Numbered from the stretch's first letter, positions 26,104 through 35,142 are shown. The stretch is DNA of 55,606 nucleotides from Planctomycetota bacterium (GCA_020847695.1 JADLBP010000127.1:1-55606); one strand, 5' to 3'. Made by a program: numbers and translations. Notes: generated by a model from the letters alone, not told the origin.

Positions 26104-27231
26104 TCAGACCAGAGTTCTCCGCAAGATCTCCACAGCGTTGTGAACATCTTCGAGGGTGTTGGAGCGTCCGAAAGAGAGCCGCAGCGCCGCGCGAGCTTCG
26201 TCGCGCGCGAAGCCGAGCGCGAGCAGCACGTGCGAAGGCTCGAGCGAGCCCGACGCGCACGCGGAGCCCGCGCTGACCTCGAGGCCCGCTAGATCGAGAC
26301 GGGTTACCAACACCTTGCCGTCCACATGGGGCGCGAGCACGTTGAGCGTGCCCGGCAGGCGACCGGCTTCGCCCAGCGCGGGCCCGACCAATTGCAGCTT
26401 CGGCAGTGCGACGTGAAGTTCGCGCCAAAGGCCGTGCGAGAGGGCTTCGAGACGGGTTGCAAGTGCCTCGCGCTCGCGCACCGCGAGCTCGATCGCGAGC
26501 GCGGACGCGACGATGCCCGCGACGTTCTCGGTGCCCGGTCGCACGCCGTTCTCCTGGCCGCCGCCGCGCACCAGCGGCGCGAGCTCGACGCCCTTGCGGC
26601 GGAAGAGCACGCCGACTCCGACGGGACCGCCGAGCTTGTGCATCGAGAAGCTCGCGAGGTCGATTCCCCATTCCGCGAGCCGGAGTTCGATCCGCCCGAG
26701 CGCTTGGACGGCATCGGTGTGGAGAAGCCAGCCGCGACCGTGCGTCCGCGCAAGTTGCGCGAGTGGCGCGAGCGTGCCGATCTCGTTGTTCGCCGCGATC
26801 ACCGAGACCAGGCGGGCGTCGATGGCGCGCTCCGCGACCTCCGTGGGGTCGAGCAGGCCGCGGCGGTCGACGCCGACGAAATCGACCGGTCGGCCGGCGC
26901 TCGCGAGCGCTTGAGCGGGCTCGAGCACCGACGAGTGCTCGATCGCGGTGGTCACCAGCTTGGCGCCGGGTCCGGCGGCGTTCAGCGCGCCGAGCACGGC
27001 GAGGTTGTTGGCCTCGGTGCCGCCGGAGGTGAAGACGAGCTCGTCCTCATGGACGCCGAGGGCCGCCGCGGCGCGCTCTCGCGCCTCGTCGAGCAGGTGC
27101 CGCGCGCGCCGTCCGGACGTGTGGACGCTGGAAGGGTTGCCGCCGAGCTCGTCGAGCGTCGCGATCAGCGCGGTTCGCACTTCGGGCCGGATCGGGGTGG
27201 TCGAGTTGTGGTCGAGGTAGACGCGGTTCAT
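26104..27231 (-). CDS. nifS: Cysteine desulfurase, NifS/IscS family
   Basis: 375 residues. PLP enzyme that takes sulfur from cysteine for Fe-S clusters, thiolated tRNA and other uses; some family members also release selenium from selenocysteine. YLDHNSTTP at the N-terminus, H99 in AIEHSS, PLP Lys199 in FSMHKLGGP and catalytic C325 in SAGSACASGS are all present. The long SACASG loop is IscS/NifS-type (group I). Its start overlaps the bshA stop by 4 bp (ATGA), so it is co-translated with a bacillithiol gene. No iscU is adjacent. Confidence 0.92.
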   Translation of the reverse strand: MNRVYLDHNSTTPIRPEVRTALIATLDELGGNPSSVHTSGRRARHLLDEARERAAAALGVHEDELVFTSGGTEANNLAVLGALNAAGPGAKLVTTAIEHSSVLEPAQALASAGRPVDFVGVDRRGLLDPTEVAERAIDARLVSVIAANNEIGTLAPLAQLARTHGRGWLLHTDAVQALGRIELRLAEWGIDLASFSMHKLGGPVGVGVLFRRKGVELAPLVRGGGQENGVRPGTENVAGIVASALAIELAVREREALATRLEALSHGLWRELHVALPKLQLVGPALGEAGRLPGTLNVLAPHVDGKVLVTRLDLAGLEVSAGSACASGSLEPSHVLLALGFARDEARAALRLSFGRSNTLEDVHNAVEILRRTLV

Positions 27232-28367
27232 CGCGCCGAGGTGCTCCGATAGAGCGTCTCGTACAGCGCGACGATCTTCTCGCGCCGGAAGCGCTCGACC
27301 GCGGCTTCACGCGCGCGTCGACCCATCGCGGCGGCGTCCACCTCGCCGAACAGCAACGCGGCGAGCTTCGCGGCGAACGCGGCTTGGTCGTCGCGCGCCG
27401 CGAGCAGTCCGGTCACGCCGTCCTCGACGACCTCGTGCACGCCGCCGACGTCGGTCGCGACCACCGGAGTGCCGCACGACATCGCTTCGAGCGCCGCGAG
27501 CCCGAACGATTCCTCGCGGCTCGCGAGCGCGAACACGTCTGCGGGAGAGAGCAGCTCGGGCATCGCGTCGCGTTCTCCGAGGAACACGACCTTGTCTTGG
27601 ATGCCGAGTCGATGCGCGATCTCGCGGCACGCGCCCTGGTCGGGGCCGTCGCCGACGAGCACGAGCTCGGCGTTGCGTCCGCGCAGCGCTTGGCCGAACG
27701 CCTCGACCAACCACGGCACGCGCTTGACCGGGCGGAAGTTCGAGACGTGCACCGCGCGTGGCCGCGAGCACTTCGGGCGGCGCTCCGCGGCGTCGGGATG
27801 GAAGCGCTCGGTGTCGACGAAGTTCGGGATCACCTGCACCAGGCACGGACGATCTTGATCGAGGCAGAACTGGCGACGCGTCTCCGCGGCGAGCCATTTC
27901 GAGACCGCGGTGACCGCATCGCTCGCGCGGATCACGAACTGCGTCAGCGGCGAGTACGAGGGATCGTTGCCGACCAACGTGATGTCGGTGCCGTGCAACG
28001 TCGTCACGACTTTCGGCGCGGGGTGGCCGCGGTCCGCTTGCGCCGCGCTGCGCGCGAGGAACGCCGAGACCGCGTGCGGCAACGCGTAGTGCGCGTGCAC
28101 GACGTCCAAGCCGATCTCGCGGTGCACGTTGAGGATCGCCGAGGTGATCGCGAGGTCGTGCGGCGTCGAGTGGAACAACGGATACGGCACGCCCTGCGCG
28201 CGGTGCATCTGCACCGGCCCCGGCGACATCGCGAGGCGCGGAGGCACTTCGTGCGAGAACAAGTGCACCTGGTGGCCGACGTCGGCGAGCGAGAGCGCGA
28301 GCTCGCTCGCGACGACGCCCGAACCGCCGTAGGTCGGATGGCAGACGATGCCGATCTTGAGCGTCAT
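27228..28367 (-). CDS. bshA: N-acetyl-alpha-D-glucosaminyl L-malate synthase
   Basis: 379 residues. First step of bacillithiol synthesis: transfers GlcNAc from UDP-GlcNAc to L-malate. A GT-B glycosyltransferase of family 4: GIVCHPTYGGSGVVASELA at the N-terminus, VVHAHYALPHA and TLHGTDITLVG in the first half, and SREESFGLAALEAMSCGTPVVA (donor site) in the second half. The CHPTYGGSG and HGTDITLVG blocks are close to known BshA proteins. bshB and bshC lie upstream on the same strand with parA between, which confirms the pathway. Confidence 0.92.
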   Translation of the reverse strand: MTLKIGIVCHPTYGGSGVVASELALSLADVGHQVHLFSHEVPPRLAMSPGPVQMHRAQGVPYPLFHSTPHDLAITSAILNVHREIGLDVVHAHYALPHAVSAFLARSAAQADRGHPAPKVVTTLHGTDITLVGNDPSYSPLTQFVIRASDAVTAVSKWLAAETRRQFCLDQDRPCLVQVIPNFVDTERFHPDAAERRPKCSRPRAVHVSNFRPVKRVPWLVEAFGQALRGRNAELVLVGDGPDQGACREIAHRLGIQDKVVFLGERDAMPELLSPADVFALASREESFGLAALEAMSCGTPVVATDVGGVHEVVEDGVTGLLAARDDQAAFAAKLAALLFGEVDAAAMGRRAREAAVERFRREKIVALYETLYRSTSAR

Positions 28368-28383
28368 GCTCGACGGCTCTCGA

Positions 28384-29754
28384 TCACGTTTCGCTCGACG
28401 CGTCGTCTTGCAGCAAGAGCGCGTCGCTGGGGAGTTCGGGCAGTTCGTCTTCGCTGGACGGAGCGTCCACGAGCGCGGGCTCGCCGAAGCCGTAGCTCGT
28501 CAGGCGATTCTCGAGCTCGACGGGAGCTGCGGGCGGCGCGGCGTCGACGGACGACGGCTGTTCCGCGACCGCGAGCGCGGTGCACGCGAGAGCGTGGAAC
28601 GCTGGCTCGACGGCGGCCGGCGGCGAGTCGTCGTGCGCGTGCCCATTCGCGGGCTCGCGACCGTTCGCCGGTTCGCGCGCCAGGACGTTCGCGGGCTCGC
28701 GAGGAGGCGCGGGTTCGCGCACGGTCGCCGGCGCGTGCGGGGCCGCGGGCACGATCTCGAGCTCGCGCAACGGCACGTCGTCGGCCGCCTCCGGCGCGGC
28801 GGGCGCGGCTGCGGCGCTCTGCGCGACTTCCGCGGCCGCGGGCTTCGGAGCGCGACGTTCGCGCGGCGGCTTGGGTTGCGGCAGCGCCGTCTTGTCGACG
28901 AGCTTCTCGCTCGACGCCATCGATTCCTCGCGCGGCGGGCGCGGCAGCGGCGCGAGGTCGGGATCGCGCGACTCCTGGTGCAGCAGCTCGAGCGCGAGCG
29001 CGGCGTAGTCGGACGCACCGGAGCACTCGGGAGCGTAGTCGAAGATCGTGCGGCCGTAGCTCGGCGCTTCGGCGAGCTTGACGTTCTTGCCGATCGGTCG
29101 CGCGAACACTTGGCCCGGGAAGTAGTTCTTGATCTCCGCGAGCACCTCGCGGCCGAGCTTTAGTCGGCTGTCGTACATGCACGGCAACATGCCGGTCAGC
29201 GACAGGCTCGGGTTCAAGCGCTTCTGCAGCAGCTTGAGCACCTCGATCAACTTCGACATGCCTTGCAGCGCGAAGAACTCGGTCTGCAGCGTGACGATCG
29301 TCTCCCCCACCGCGACCAAGCCGTTGATCGAGAGCAGCCCGAGGCTCGGCGGGCAGTCGATCAGGAGATAATCCGCCGGCGCGCGGCCGTCCTTCTCGCG
29401 CGCCGCACGCTCCCACGCGTCGAGCGCGTCGCGCAGCAGCGACTCGCGACCGATCGCGCTCGCGAGCTCGAGCTCCGCGCCCGACAGATCGATGTTCGAC
29501 GACACGATCGAGAGGTTCGGTGTCCGCGTCGGTCGAAGCGCGTCCGTGACGCTCGTCTCGCCGGTCAGCACGGTGTAGATCGACGGCTCGTTCTGAGCGG
29601 CGGGCACGTCGAGGTGCAGCGAGAGGTTCGCCTGCGGATCGAGGTCGATCACCACGACACGTCGCCCGGCGAGCGCGAGGGCCGCGCCGAGGTTCGCCAC
29701 GGTCGTGGTCTTTCCCACGCCGCCCTTCTGGTTGATGATCGCGATCCGGCGCAT
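28384..29754 (-). CDS. parA: Chromosome-partitioning ATPase ParA/Soj with long C-terminal tail
   Basis: 456 residues. The first 265 are a normal ParA: deviant Walker A KGGVGKTTT at 10-18, DLDPQANLSLH, DYLLIDCPPSLGLL and PIGKNVKLAEAPSYG. The remaining 190 residues are a Pro/Ala-rich, probably disordered tail with a REPAN word repeated three to four times near residue 370, ending in an acidic stretch. Typical chromosomal ParA has no such tail. The partner parB is about 8.4 kb away with its parS. The gene sits between bshA (16 bp) and bshB. Confidence 0.9.
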   Translation of the reverse strand: MRRIAIINQKGGVGKTTTVANLGAALALAGRRVVVIDLDPQANLSLHLDVPAAQNEPSIYTVLTGETSVTDALRPTRTPNLSIVSSNIDLSGAELELASAIGRESLLRDALDAWERAAREKDGRAPADYLLIDCPPSLGLLSINGLVAVGETIVTLQTEFFALQGMSKLIEVLKLLQKRLNPSLSLTGMLPCMYDSRLKLGREVLAEIKNYFPGQVFARPIGKNVKLAEAPSYGRTIFDYAPECSGASDYAALALELLHQESRDPDLAPLPRPPREESMASSEKLVDKTALPQPKPPRERRAPKPAAAEVAQSAAAAPAAPEAADDVPLRELEIVPAAPHAPATVREPAPPREPANVLAREPANGREPANGHAHDDSPPAAVEPAFHALACTALAVAEQPSSVDAAPPAAPVELENRLTSYGFGEPALVDAPSSEDELPELPSDALLLQDDASSET

Positions 29755-29763
29755 CGGGCGAGA

Positions 29764-29769
29764 ATTGTA
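29764..29769 (-). promoter_or_regulatory. -10-like box close to parA
   Basis: On the minus strand TACAAT lies 9 bp before the parA ATG (29754). Transcription from it would start about 3 bp before the ATG, so parA could have a near-leaderless mRNA independent of the bshC-bshB unit. No clear -35. Confidence 0.3.
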
Positions 29770-29796
29770 GCGAGCCGGAGCGCCCGGCGTTCGCGT

Positions 29797-30510
29797 TCAG
29801 GCGAGCATCGCGACGTCGCCGAGCAGCAGCGGTCCGGCGTGCAAGAGACCCTCGCCGTAGCGCGTGCCGACGCGCTCGCCGTAGAACCGCGCGCGGGTCT
29901 CCATGCGCGAGAGGATGTCGGCCCCGAACAGGAAGTGCTGGCCGCGGTCGCCGGGGTTGGCGGGCTCGAGCTGCGTGCGATAGCAGTTGACGAGCTCGAT
30001 CTTGCGATCCCAGACCGCACCGATGTCGACGACGAACGTGGCGTCGAACGGCACGTGGCCTGCGAAGTGCAGCAGGCGCTTCGGACGCGCGGCACCCGGC
30101 CCGCCGTCGAGCTCGGCGAGGCGCTGGAGCCCCGCGAGGTACCAGGCTTCGCGCGCAAGGCGACCGCATGCCTCGTGATCGGGGTGCAGGTCCTCGACGT
30201 GGTGCGCGATCACGAGATCCGGCCGGTGGAAACGCAGGATGCGCGCGAGGCGCTCGCGGGCGTCGACCGTCACCTCGACTCGGCCGTCGGGCAGCTCCAG
30301 GTTCTCGCGCACGGCGAGGCCGATCAGCTCGCTCGCGCGTTGCGTCTCGCGATCGCGGTCCGCGCGCGAGCCTCGCGTGCCCATCTCGCCCCGAGTCAGG
30401 TCGACGATGCCCACTTTGCGTCCCGCGGCGGCGAGCTTGAGCAGCGTGCCGCCGACGCAGATCTCGGCGTCGTCGGGGTGCGCGGCGATCACGATCAGGT
30501 CGAGCTTCAT
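29797..30510 (-). CDS. bshB1: Bacillithiol biosynthesis deacetylase (BshB1-like)
   Basis: 237 residues from ATG 30510. Second step of bacillithiol synthesis: removes the acetyl group from GlcNAc-malate. PIG-L/LmbE zinc deacetylase: AAHPDDAE (metal ligands H and D with the catalytic D), GEMGTRG and HHVEDLHPDHEACGRL (third ligand). The DLTRGEMGTRGSRADRDRE segment is characteristic of BshB1. bshC follows upstream on the same strand with a 10-bp gap. Confidence 0.9.
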   Translation of the reverse strand: MKLDLIVIAAHPDDAEICVGGTLLKLAAAGRKVGIVDLTRGEMGTRGSRADRDRETQRASELIGLAVRENLELPDGRVEVTVDARERLARILRFHRPDLVIAHHVEDLHPDHEACGRLAREAWYLAGLQRLAELDGGPGAARPKRLLHFAGHVPFDATFVVDIGAVWDRKIELVNCYRTQLEPANPGDRGQHFLFGADILSRMETRARFYGERVGTRYGEGLLHAGPLLLGDVAMLA

Positions 30511-30520
30511 CGTTGAGGTC

Positions 30521-32143
30521 CTAGGACGCGGGTTCGGCGGGCGTGGTGTCGGCGAGCTCGGGGAGTCCGACGAGCAGCGTGCGTGCGTCGAACGGGTCGA
30601 TCGCGGCCGCGAGCTCGGCGATCCAACCGGTTCCGTAGCGCGCGATGAAGTCGAGCGGGCCGAGCACGCGCTCCTGCGGCTCGCCGCGCGGCAGCAGCGT
30701 GTTCGCGACGCGTCGCACGCTGCGGCGGCCGCGACCGGACGCATTCTGGTGCACGCGCTCCGCCTTTTCACGCGCGGTCTCGAGCAGCACGCGCGCTTGG
30801 TGCGCGGTGCGCTTCAGCGATTGCGCGAGGCCTGGATCGAGCGGCTCGAGGTCGTCGCGCAACGCGTTGATGTCGCGTTCGATCGAACGACCGAGCTCGC
30901 GCATCCGCGCGATCACCGGCAGCTCGGGTACGGCGACTTCCTGCGTCAGCAGCGTTGGTTCCGCGAGCACGCGCGCGGCGGTGAGCTCGAGCTTCGCGAG
31001 CGCGTCGCGCGTCGGCGCGTCGATCAGCGTGCACGACGCGCGCGGGACGAAGCTCGTGCGCGGCAGATCGGCCCGCAGCCGCAGCTCGCCGAGCTCGGCG
31101 TGGTACGCGAGCTCGCCCCATCCACCGACGTATGCGATCGCGGGCAGCGCCAGATCCTGCACCAACGGGCGCAGCAGCGCACCGGCCGAGTAGCCACTTG
31201 GATCTTGCTCGATCGCGCGAACGAGCTCCGCGGTGGGGATCGTCGTCGGCTCGTCGTCGAGTCGCCAACCGCCGTCGACCGCGCGCAACGCGCGGCGACC
31301 GCGCTCGTCGACGCGGAAGAGCAGCGCAGCCTCGCGCGGATCGATCGCGGGCTCGAAAGCCGCGCGTCGCATCGCGTCCGCGCCCGCGGAGAGCGCCGCG
31401 AGCGGCTCGCTCGCCACCAAGCGCGCGAGAGCCTTCGACAGCGCGGGGCGCAGCGCATCCGGCTCGAACACCGCGACGCCGAGCTCGCCGACCAACGCTT
31501 CGAGCCCGCGCGAGAACGCACCGGAAAGCGTCTCCCCGACGCGCGGCATCAGCAGCTCGAGCGCCTGCGGCAGCAGCTTGGCCTGCGGTAGCGAAGCGTG
31601 ACACGCTTCGGTCGCGGCGCGCAGACGATGGCGATGCTCGTCGAGCACGATGCGCGAGAACGGTTGTCGACCCGACGCGAGACCTGCGAGCGCGACCCGC
31701 TGCAGATCGAGGTTGACGTTCTGCACGAACGCGTGATGCACCTCCGCGAGGTCGTGATCGTCCGCGTGGTTCCAGAACAGCGCGACCACCGGCGTCCCCC
31801 AGCGTCGCTCGAGCTCTTCCGCGAGGCGCGCCGCGGTCAGAGCCTTGTAGAGGCTGTAGAGCGGCGCGACCAGCAAGCCGGGTTGTTGACCGGTGACGAT
31901 CGCGCACGCTTGCGGGTGTGCGAGCTTCGCGAGCGTGCGTCGCGTCGCTTCCGAACGTCCGTGCGAGAGTGCGTCGATCCACTCGGCTCGCTCCGACTGC
32001 GTGAAGCGCGACGTAGGCCGCGTGAAGTCGTCTGGCGCGAGCGCGACGTGCACTCCCGCGAGCGCGAGCTTGCGTTCGAGCGCGGCGCTCGCGATCGGCG
32101 TCAGCATCGACGCGGTCGGGGTCAGGCGTTCGAACGTGAGCAT
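30521..32143 (-). CDS. bshC: Bacillithiol biosynthesis cysteine-adding enzyme
   Basis: 540 residues, normal length. Adds cysteine to glucosaminyl-malate, the last step. TGQQPGLLVAPLYSLYKALTA and the FWNHADDHDLAEV block are typical of BshC. A long helical coiled-coil-like C-terminal region follows (DDLEPLDPGLAQSLKRTA). ATG at 32143 is 8 bp after pyrF. With bshA and bshB1 this makes the whole bacillithiol pathway in one 5-kb stretch. Confidence 0.92.
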   Translation of the reverse strand: MLTFERLTPTASMLTPIASAALERKLALAGVHVALAPDDFTRPTSRFTQSERAEWIDALSHGRSEATRRTLAKLAHPQACAIVTGQQPGLLVAPLYSLYKALTAARLAEELERRWGTPVVALFWNHADDHDLAEVHHAFVQNVNLDLQRVALAGLASGRQPFSRIVLDEHRHRLRAATEACHASLPQAKLLPQALELLMPRVGETLSGAFSRGLEALVGELGVAVFEPDALRPALSKALARLVASEPLAALSAGADAMRRAAFEPAIDPREAALLFRVDERGRRALRAVDGGWRLDDEPTTIPTAELVRAIEQDPSGYSAGALLRPLVQDLALPAIAYVGGWGELAYHAELGELRLRADLPRTSFVPRASCTLIDAPTRDALAKLELTAARVLAEPTLLTQEVAVPELPVIARMRELGRSIERDINALRDDLEPLDPGLAQSLKRTAHQARVLLETAREKAERVHQNASGRGRRSVRRVANTLLPRGEPQERVLGPLDFIARYGTGWIAELAAAIDPFDARTLLVGLPELADTTPAEPAS

Positions 32144-32151
32144 CGCGGACT

Positions 32152-33066
32152 TCAGCGCGCGCCGAGCGCAGCGCCGAGGTCTTGGATCATCGCATCGAGC
32201 GCGCCGCGCGTGGCGTCCTTCCAGGACTTGCCGGCGAAGCGCGGCTCTCGGTACGCGAACAGGATGCCGCGAGAGGAGTTGACCAACGCGCCGCGCGGCG
32301 CGCCCGACGTCGGCAGGAACGCACCGACGACGTCCTTCGCTCCCGCGCCTTGCGCGCCGTAGCCCGGCAAGAGGAACGGCGTGCGAGGCATGCGTTCGCG
32401 GAACGACGCGAGCTCCGCGCCGTGCGTCGCGCCGACGACCGCGCCGACGCTCGAGAGACCGCTCTCGCCGACCAGCTCCGCACCCCACTTCACGACGGCG
32501 TCGGCGACCTGGAACGACAGCTCCGGCGAACCGTGGCGTTGGAAGTCGGCGCTGCCCTTGTTCGAGGTGCGCACGAGCACGTAGCAGCCGCGACCGGTGC
32601 GCTTGCAGATCTCGAGGAACGGCCCGATCGAGTCGCTGCCGAGGTACGGCGAGAGCGTCACCGCGTCGGCGAGCTCGTCCGCGTGCACGCCAGGTACCCC
32701 GCCCAGGAACGCATGCGCGTACGCTTCGGCGGTGCTCGCGATGTCGCCGCGCTTGACGTCGGCGATCACCAGCAGCCCCGCGTTGCGCGCGGTAGCGACG
32801 ATGCGCTCGAATTGGCGCACGCCGTCGGAGCCGAGCGCCTCGAAGAACGCCGACTGCGGCTTGACCGCGGGGATGCGGCCCGCGACGACGTCGATCACTT
32901 CGCAGCAAAAGTCCCCGAGCGCTCGGGCGCGCTCCGCACGCGTGCGCGTGACGTCGCGTGCGGCCGCGAATTCGGGCGGAAGCAGGTCGAGGATCGGGTC
33001 GAGACCGACCAAGCACGCGTTGCCGCGTTGGTCGATCGCCTGTTGCAGTCGATCGGCGTAGTTCAT
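32152..33066 (-). CDS. pyrF: Orotidine 5'-phosphate decarboxylase, type 2
   Basis: 304 residues. Final step of UMP synthesis. The length and IADVKRGDIAST catalytic motif (Lys/Asp pair) are those of the type 2 (mycobacterial-type) family rather than the 230-residue type 1. CLVGLDPILDLLP and LLPGYGAQGAGAKDV further support this. A TAGGAT -10-like box ends 13 bp before its ATG. It starts the run pyrF-bshC-bshB1. Confidence 0.92.
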   Translation of the reverse strand: MNYADRLQQAIDQRGNACLVGLDPILDLLPPEFAAARDVTRTRAERARALGDFCCEVIDVVAGRIPAVKPQSAFFEALGSDGVRQFERIVATARNAGLLVIADVKRGDIASTAEAYAHAFLGGVPGVHADELADAVTLSPYLGSDSIGPFLEICKRTGRGCYVLVRTSNKGSADFQRHGSPELSFQVADAVVKWGAELVGESGLSSVGAVVGATHGAELASFRERMPRTPFLLPGYGAQGAGAKDVVGAFLPTSGAPRGALVNSSRGILFAYREPRFAGKSWKDATRGALDAMIQDLGAALGAR

Positions 33067-33078
33067 CGCAAAGCGCCG

Positions 33079-33084
33079 ATCCTA
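33079..33084 (-). promoter_or_regulatory. -10-like box close to pyrF
   Basis: Minus-strand TAGGAT lies 12 bp before the pyrF ATG (33066). Transcription would start about 6 bp before it, a very short leader without room for a full ribosome site. No good -35. Confidence 0.3.
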
Positions 33085-33121
33085 GCGCATCCGCGGCCGG
33101 CGTTCGCCTCGCGCAGAGGGA

Positions 33122-34306
33122 TCAGCTCGCAGGGTCGTCGACGAGCTCGAAGAACCGCCGCGCGAGCGTGTCCGCGAGCGGCAAGCCGCGTGCGGAAAGC
33201 GCGAAAGCGTTCGCGCGTCGCTCGAGCCAGCCTTCCTCCGCGAGCGCGGCCGCGCGCTCGGCGAACACGTCATGCGCGTCCTCCGGCCAGCCGGCGGTGC
33301 GGCGAGCGAGCGCGGGCTCGACGCCTTCGACCAGCCGAAGCCCGAGCCACCAGGTCTCCGCCAGGCGCAGCGCCGGACTCGGGGTCTCGCTCCACGCCGC
33401 GGCGGTCTCGCCGCGCTCGATCGCGCGCCGGTACAGCGCGATCGAACGCACGTTCCCCGACCGCGTGAACCCGACCTTGCTCGCCGCGGAGGGACCGAGG
33501 CCGAGGTACTCGCCGTTCCTCCAGTAGTTGACGTTGTGGCGGCACGCCTCGCCCGGCTTGGCGTAGTTCGAGATCTCGTACGCCGGCCGGCCGGCGCGGG
33601 CGGTCAGCTCGCGGGTCAGCGCGAAGAGCTCGAGCTCGAGCTCCTCGGGCAACGGATGCAGCTTGCCCTCCGCCATCCATCGCTCGAAGGGCGTCTCTTC
33701 CTCGAAGCTGAGGTTGTAGGCCGCGAGGTGTTCCGAACCGAGCGCCAGGACGCGCGCCAGGTCGCGCTCCCAGCTCGCGCGGCTGTGACCGGGGTGCGCG
33801 TAGATCAGGTCGACGTTCACCCGCTCGAACCCGGCGGCTCGGGCGTGCTCGAACGCGCGGAAGCTCTCGTCGACGCCGTGGACCCGCCCGAAGAGCTCCA
33901 ACACCTCGGGCTGCAGGCTCTGGAAGCCGATCGAAACGCGGTTGACGCCGAGCGCGCGCATCAGCCTGGCCTTCTCGAGTGTCAGGCTCTCCGGATTGCA
34001 CTCCGCCGTCACTTCGGTGGCAGAAGCTCGGAAGTCCGTCACCTCTTGGAGGCCGTCCAGCAACGCCCGGAGCTCAGCCTCGGAAAGGTACGAGGGCGTT
34101 CCACCGCCGAGGAACACCGTCGTCGGGCGACGCGGCGCGCGCAGGCGAGCTTCCGCCAGGATCGCCGCGACCATCCCCGGCCCGTCTTGGCCCTCCCCGG
34201 CGACGGAGAAGAAGTCACAGTAGTGGCACTTCGCGGCGCAGAACGGAAGGTGCACGTACAGAGGCGTGCCTTCCGGGGCGCGGTCGGATCGCTCCGCCGC
34301 GCTCAT
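33122..34306 (-). CDS. hemW: Radical SAM heme chaperone HemW-like
   Basis: 394 residues. The 4Fe-4S radical-SAM motif is FCAAKCHYCDF (CxxxCxxC) with the FLGGGTPS SAM loop. RHNVNYWRNGEYLGLGPSAAS is characteristic of HemW, formerly annotated as HemN-like coproporphyrinogen oxidase. HemW lacks the second Cys set of true HemN and is a heme-insertion chaperone in E. coli and Lactococcus. It lies 9 bp after the sigma-factor gene. Confidence 0.85.
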   Translation of the reverse strand: MSAAERSDRAPEGTPLYVHLPFCAAKCHYCDFFSVAGEGQDGPGMVAAILAEARLRAPRRPTTVFLGGGTPSYLSEAELRALLDGLQEVTDFRASATEVTAECNPESLTLEKARLMRALGVNRVSIGFQSLQPEVLELFGRVHGVDESFRAFEHARAAGFERVNVDLIYAHPGHSRASWERDLARVLALGSEHLAAYNLSFEEETPFERWMAEGKLHPLPEELELELFALTRELTARAGRPAYEISNYAKPGEACRHNVNYWRNGEYLGLGPSAASKVGFTRSGNVRSIALYRRAIERGETAAAWSETPSPALRLAETWWLGLRLVEGVEPALARRTAGWPEDAHDVFAERAAALAEEGWLERRANAFALSARGLPLADTLARRFFELVDDPAS

Positions 34307-34315
34307 GCGCGTTGC

Positions 34316-35128
34316 TCACTCGCCACTCATGACATTGTAGAGCTTGCGCAGCGCTTCCCGCTCGATCTGGCGGACGCGTTCTCGCGTCAACCCGACGACC
34401 TTGCCGATCTCCTTGAGCGTCATCGGCTCCGCGTTGTCCTGCCCCAGGCCGTAACGCAGCTTCAGGATCGTCGCCTCGCGCTCGTCGATGACCGACAGCA
34501 GGTGCTCCAGGCGCAGCAACAGGTCCTTGTTGAGCAGCTTCTCGTCCGGCGTCAGCGCCGTCTCGTCCTCGACGGTCTCCTGATTGGTCGTCAGCGTGTC
34601 GAGCGAGAGCTGCGCGCCGAGGCTCGACGTCTGGATCGTGCGCTTGAAGAGCGCCCAGTTCTCCTCGGGAATGCCGAGCTCCAGGGCGACCTCCTCGAGG
34701 CTCGGTGCGCGGCCGAGCATGAACCCGAGCTCCTGGCTGACGAGGCGCCAGCGGGAGATCAACTCCGCCATGTAGCCCGGCACCCGCACGGACTTCACGG
34801 TGTTCAGCAGCGCGCGGCGGATCGATTGCTTGATCCACCACGTCGCGTACGTCGAGAACCGGCAACCCGCGTTCGGGTCGAATTTCTCGGCGGCCTTCAT
34901 CAGGCCGATGTTCCCTTCGGCGATCAGGTCTTGGAGCGCGAGCCCGCGCTCCGAGTACACCTTCGCCACGGAGACGACGAGGCGCAGGTTCGCGCGGATC
35001 ATGTGCTCGCGCGCGGCCAGATCGCCGGCCTGGATCCTCCGACCGAGCTCGCGTTCCTCGCCGGGCGAGAGCAGCGGGATCTCGTTGATCTCCTGGAGGT
35101 AGGTCTCGAGGCAGCGTTCCGAGGAAAT
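34316..35128 (-). CDS. RNA polymerase sigma-70 family factor with AUU start
   Basis: 270 residues when begun at ATT 35128. Regions 1.2 (CLETYLQEINEIPLLSPGEE), 2 (RANLRLVVSVAKVY, DLIAEGNIGLMKA, FSTYATWWIKQ), 3 and 4 (LRYGLGQ, TLKEIGKVVGLTRERVRQIE) are complete, so it is a primary-like group 1/2 sigma. The first ATG, at 35002, would delete region 1.2, and no ATG, GTG or TTG exists upstream before the in-frame stop. An excellent ribosome site (AAAGGAG, 35136-35142) is 7 bp from the ATT. AUU is the start codon of infC, where IF3 controls it. Divergent from the HPr fusion gene. Confidence 0.85.
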   Translation of the reverse strand: MSSERCLETYLQEINEIPLLSPGEERELGRRIQAGDLAAREHMIRANLRLVVSVAKVYSERGLALQDLIAEGNIGLMKAAEKFDPNAGCRFSTYATWWIKQSIRRALLNTVKSVRVPGYMAELISRWRLVSQELGFMLGRAPSLEEVALELGIPEENWALFKRTIQTSSLGAQLSLDTLTTNQETVEDETALTPDEKLLNKDLLLRLEHLLSVIDEREATILKLRYGLGQDNAEPMTLKEIGKVVGLTRERVRQIEREALRKLYNVMSGE

Positions 35129-35135
35129 GGCGATG

Positions 35136-35142
35136 CTCCTTT
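35136..35142 (-). promoter_or_regulatory. Ribosome site that fixes the AUU start of the sigma factor
   Basis: Minus-strand AAAGGAG, spaced 7 bases (CATCGCC) from ATT at 35126-35128. This spacing is optimal for initiation. The only other nearby candidate codon in frame (ATC, two codons up) is too close to the site. Confidence 0.6.

Noticed and set aside
35002-35002. ATG as the start of the sigma factor
   Set aside because: It would remove most of region 1.2, which is well conserved in the upstream codons; a better ribosome site serves ATT 35128.
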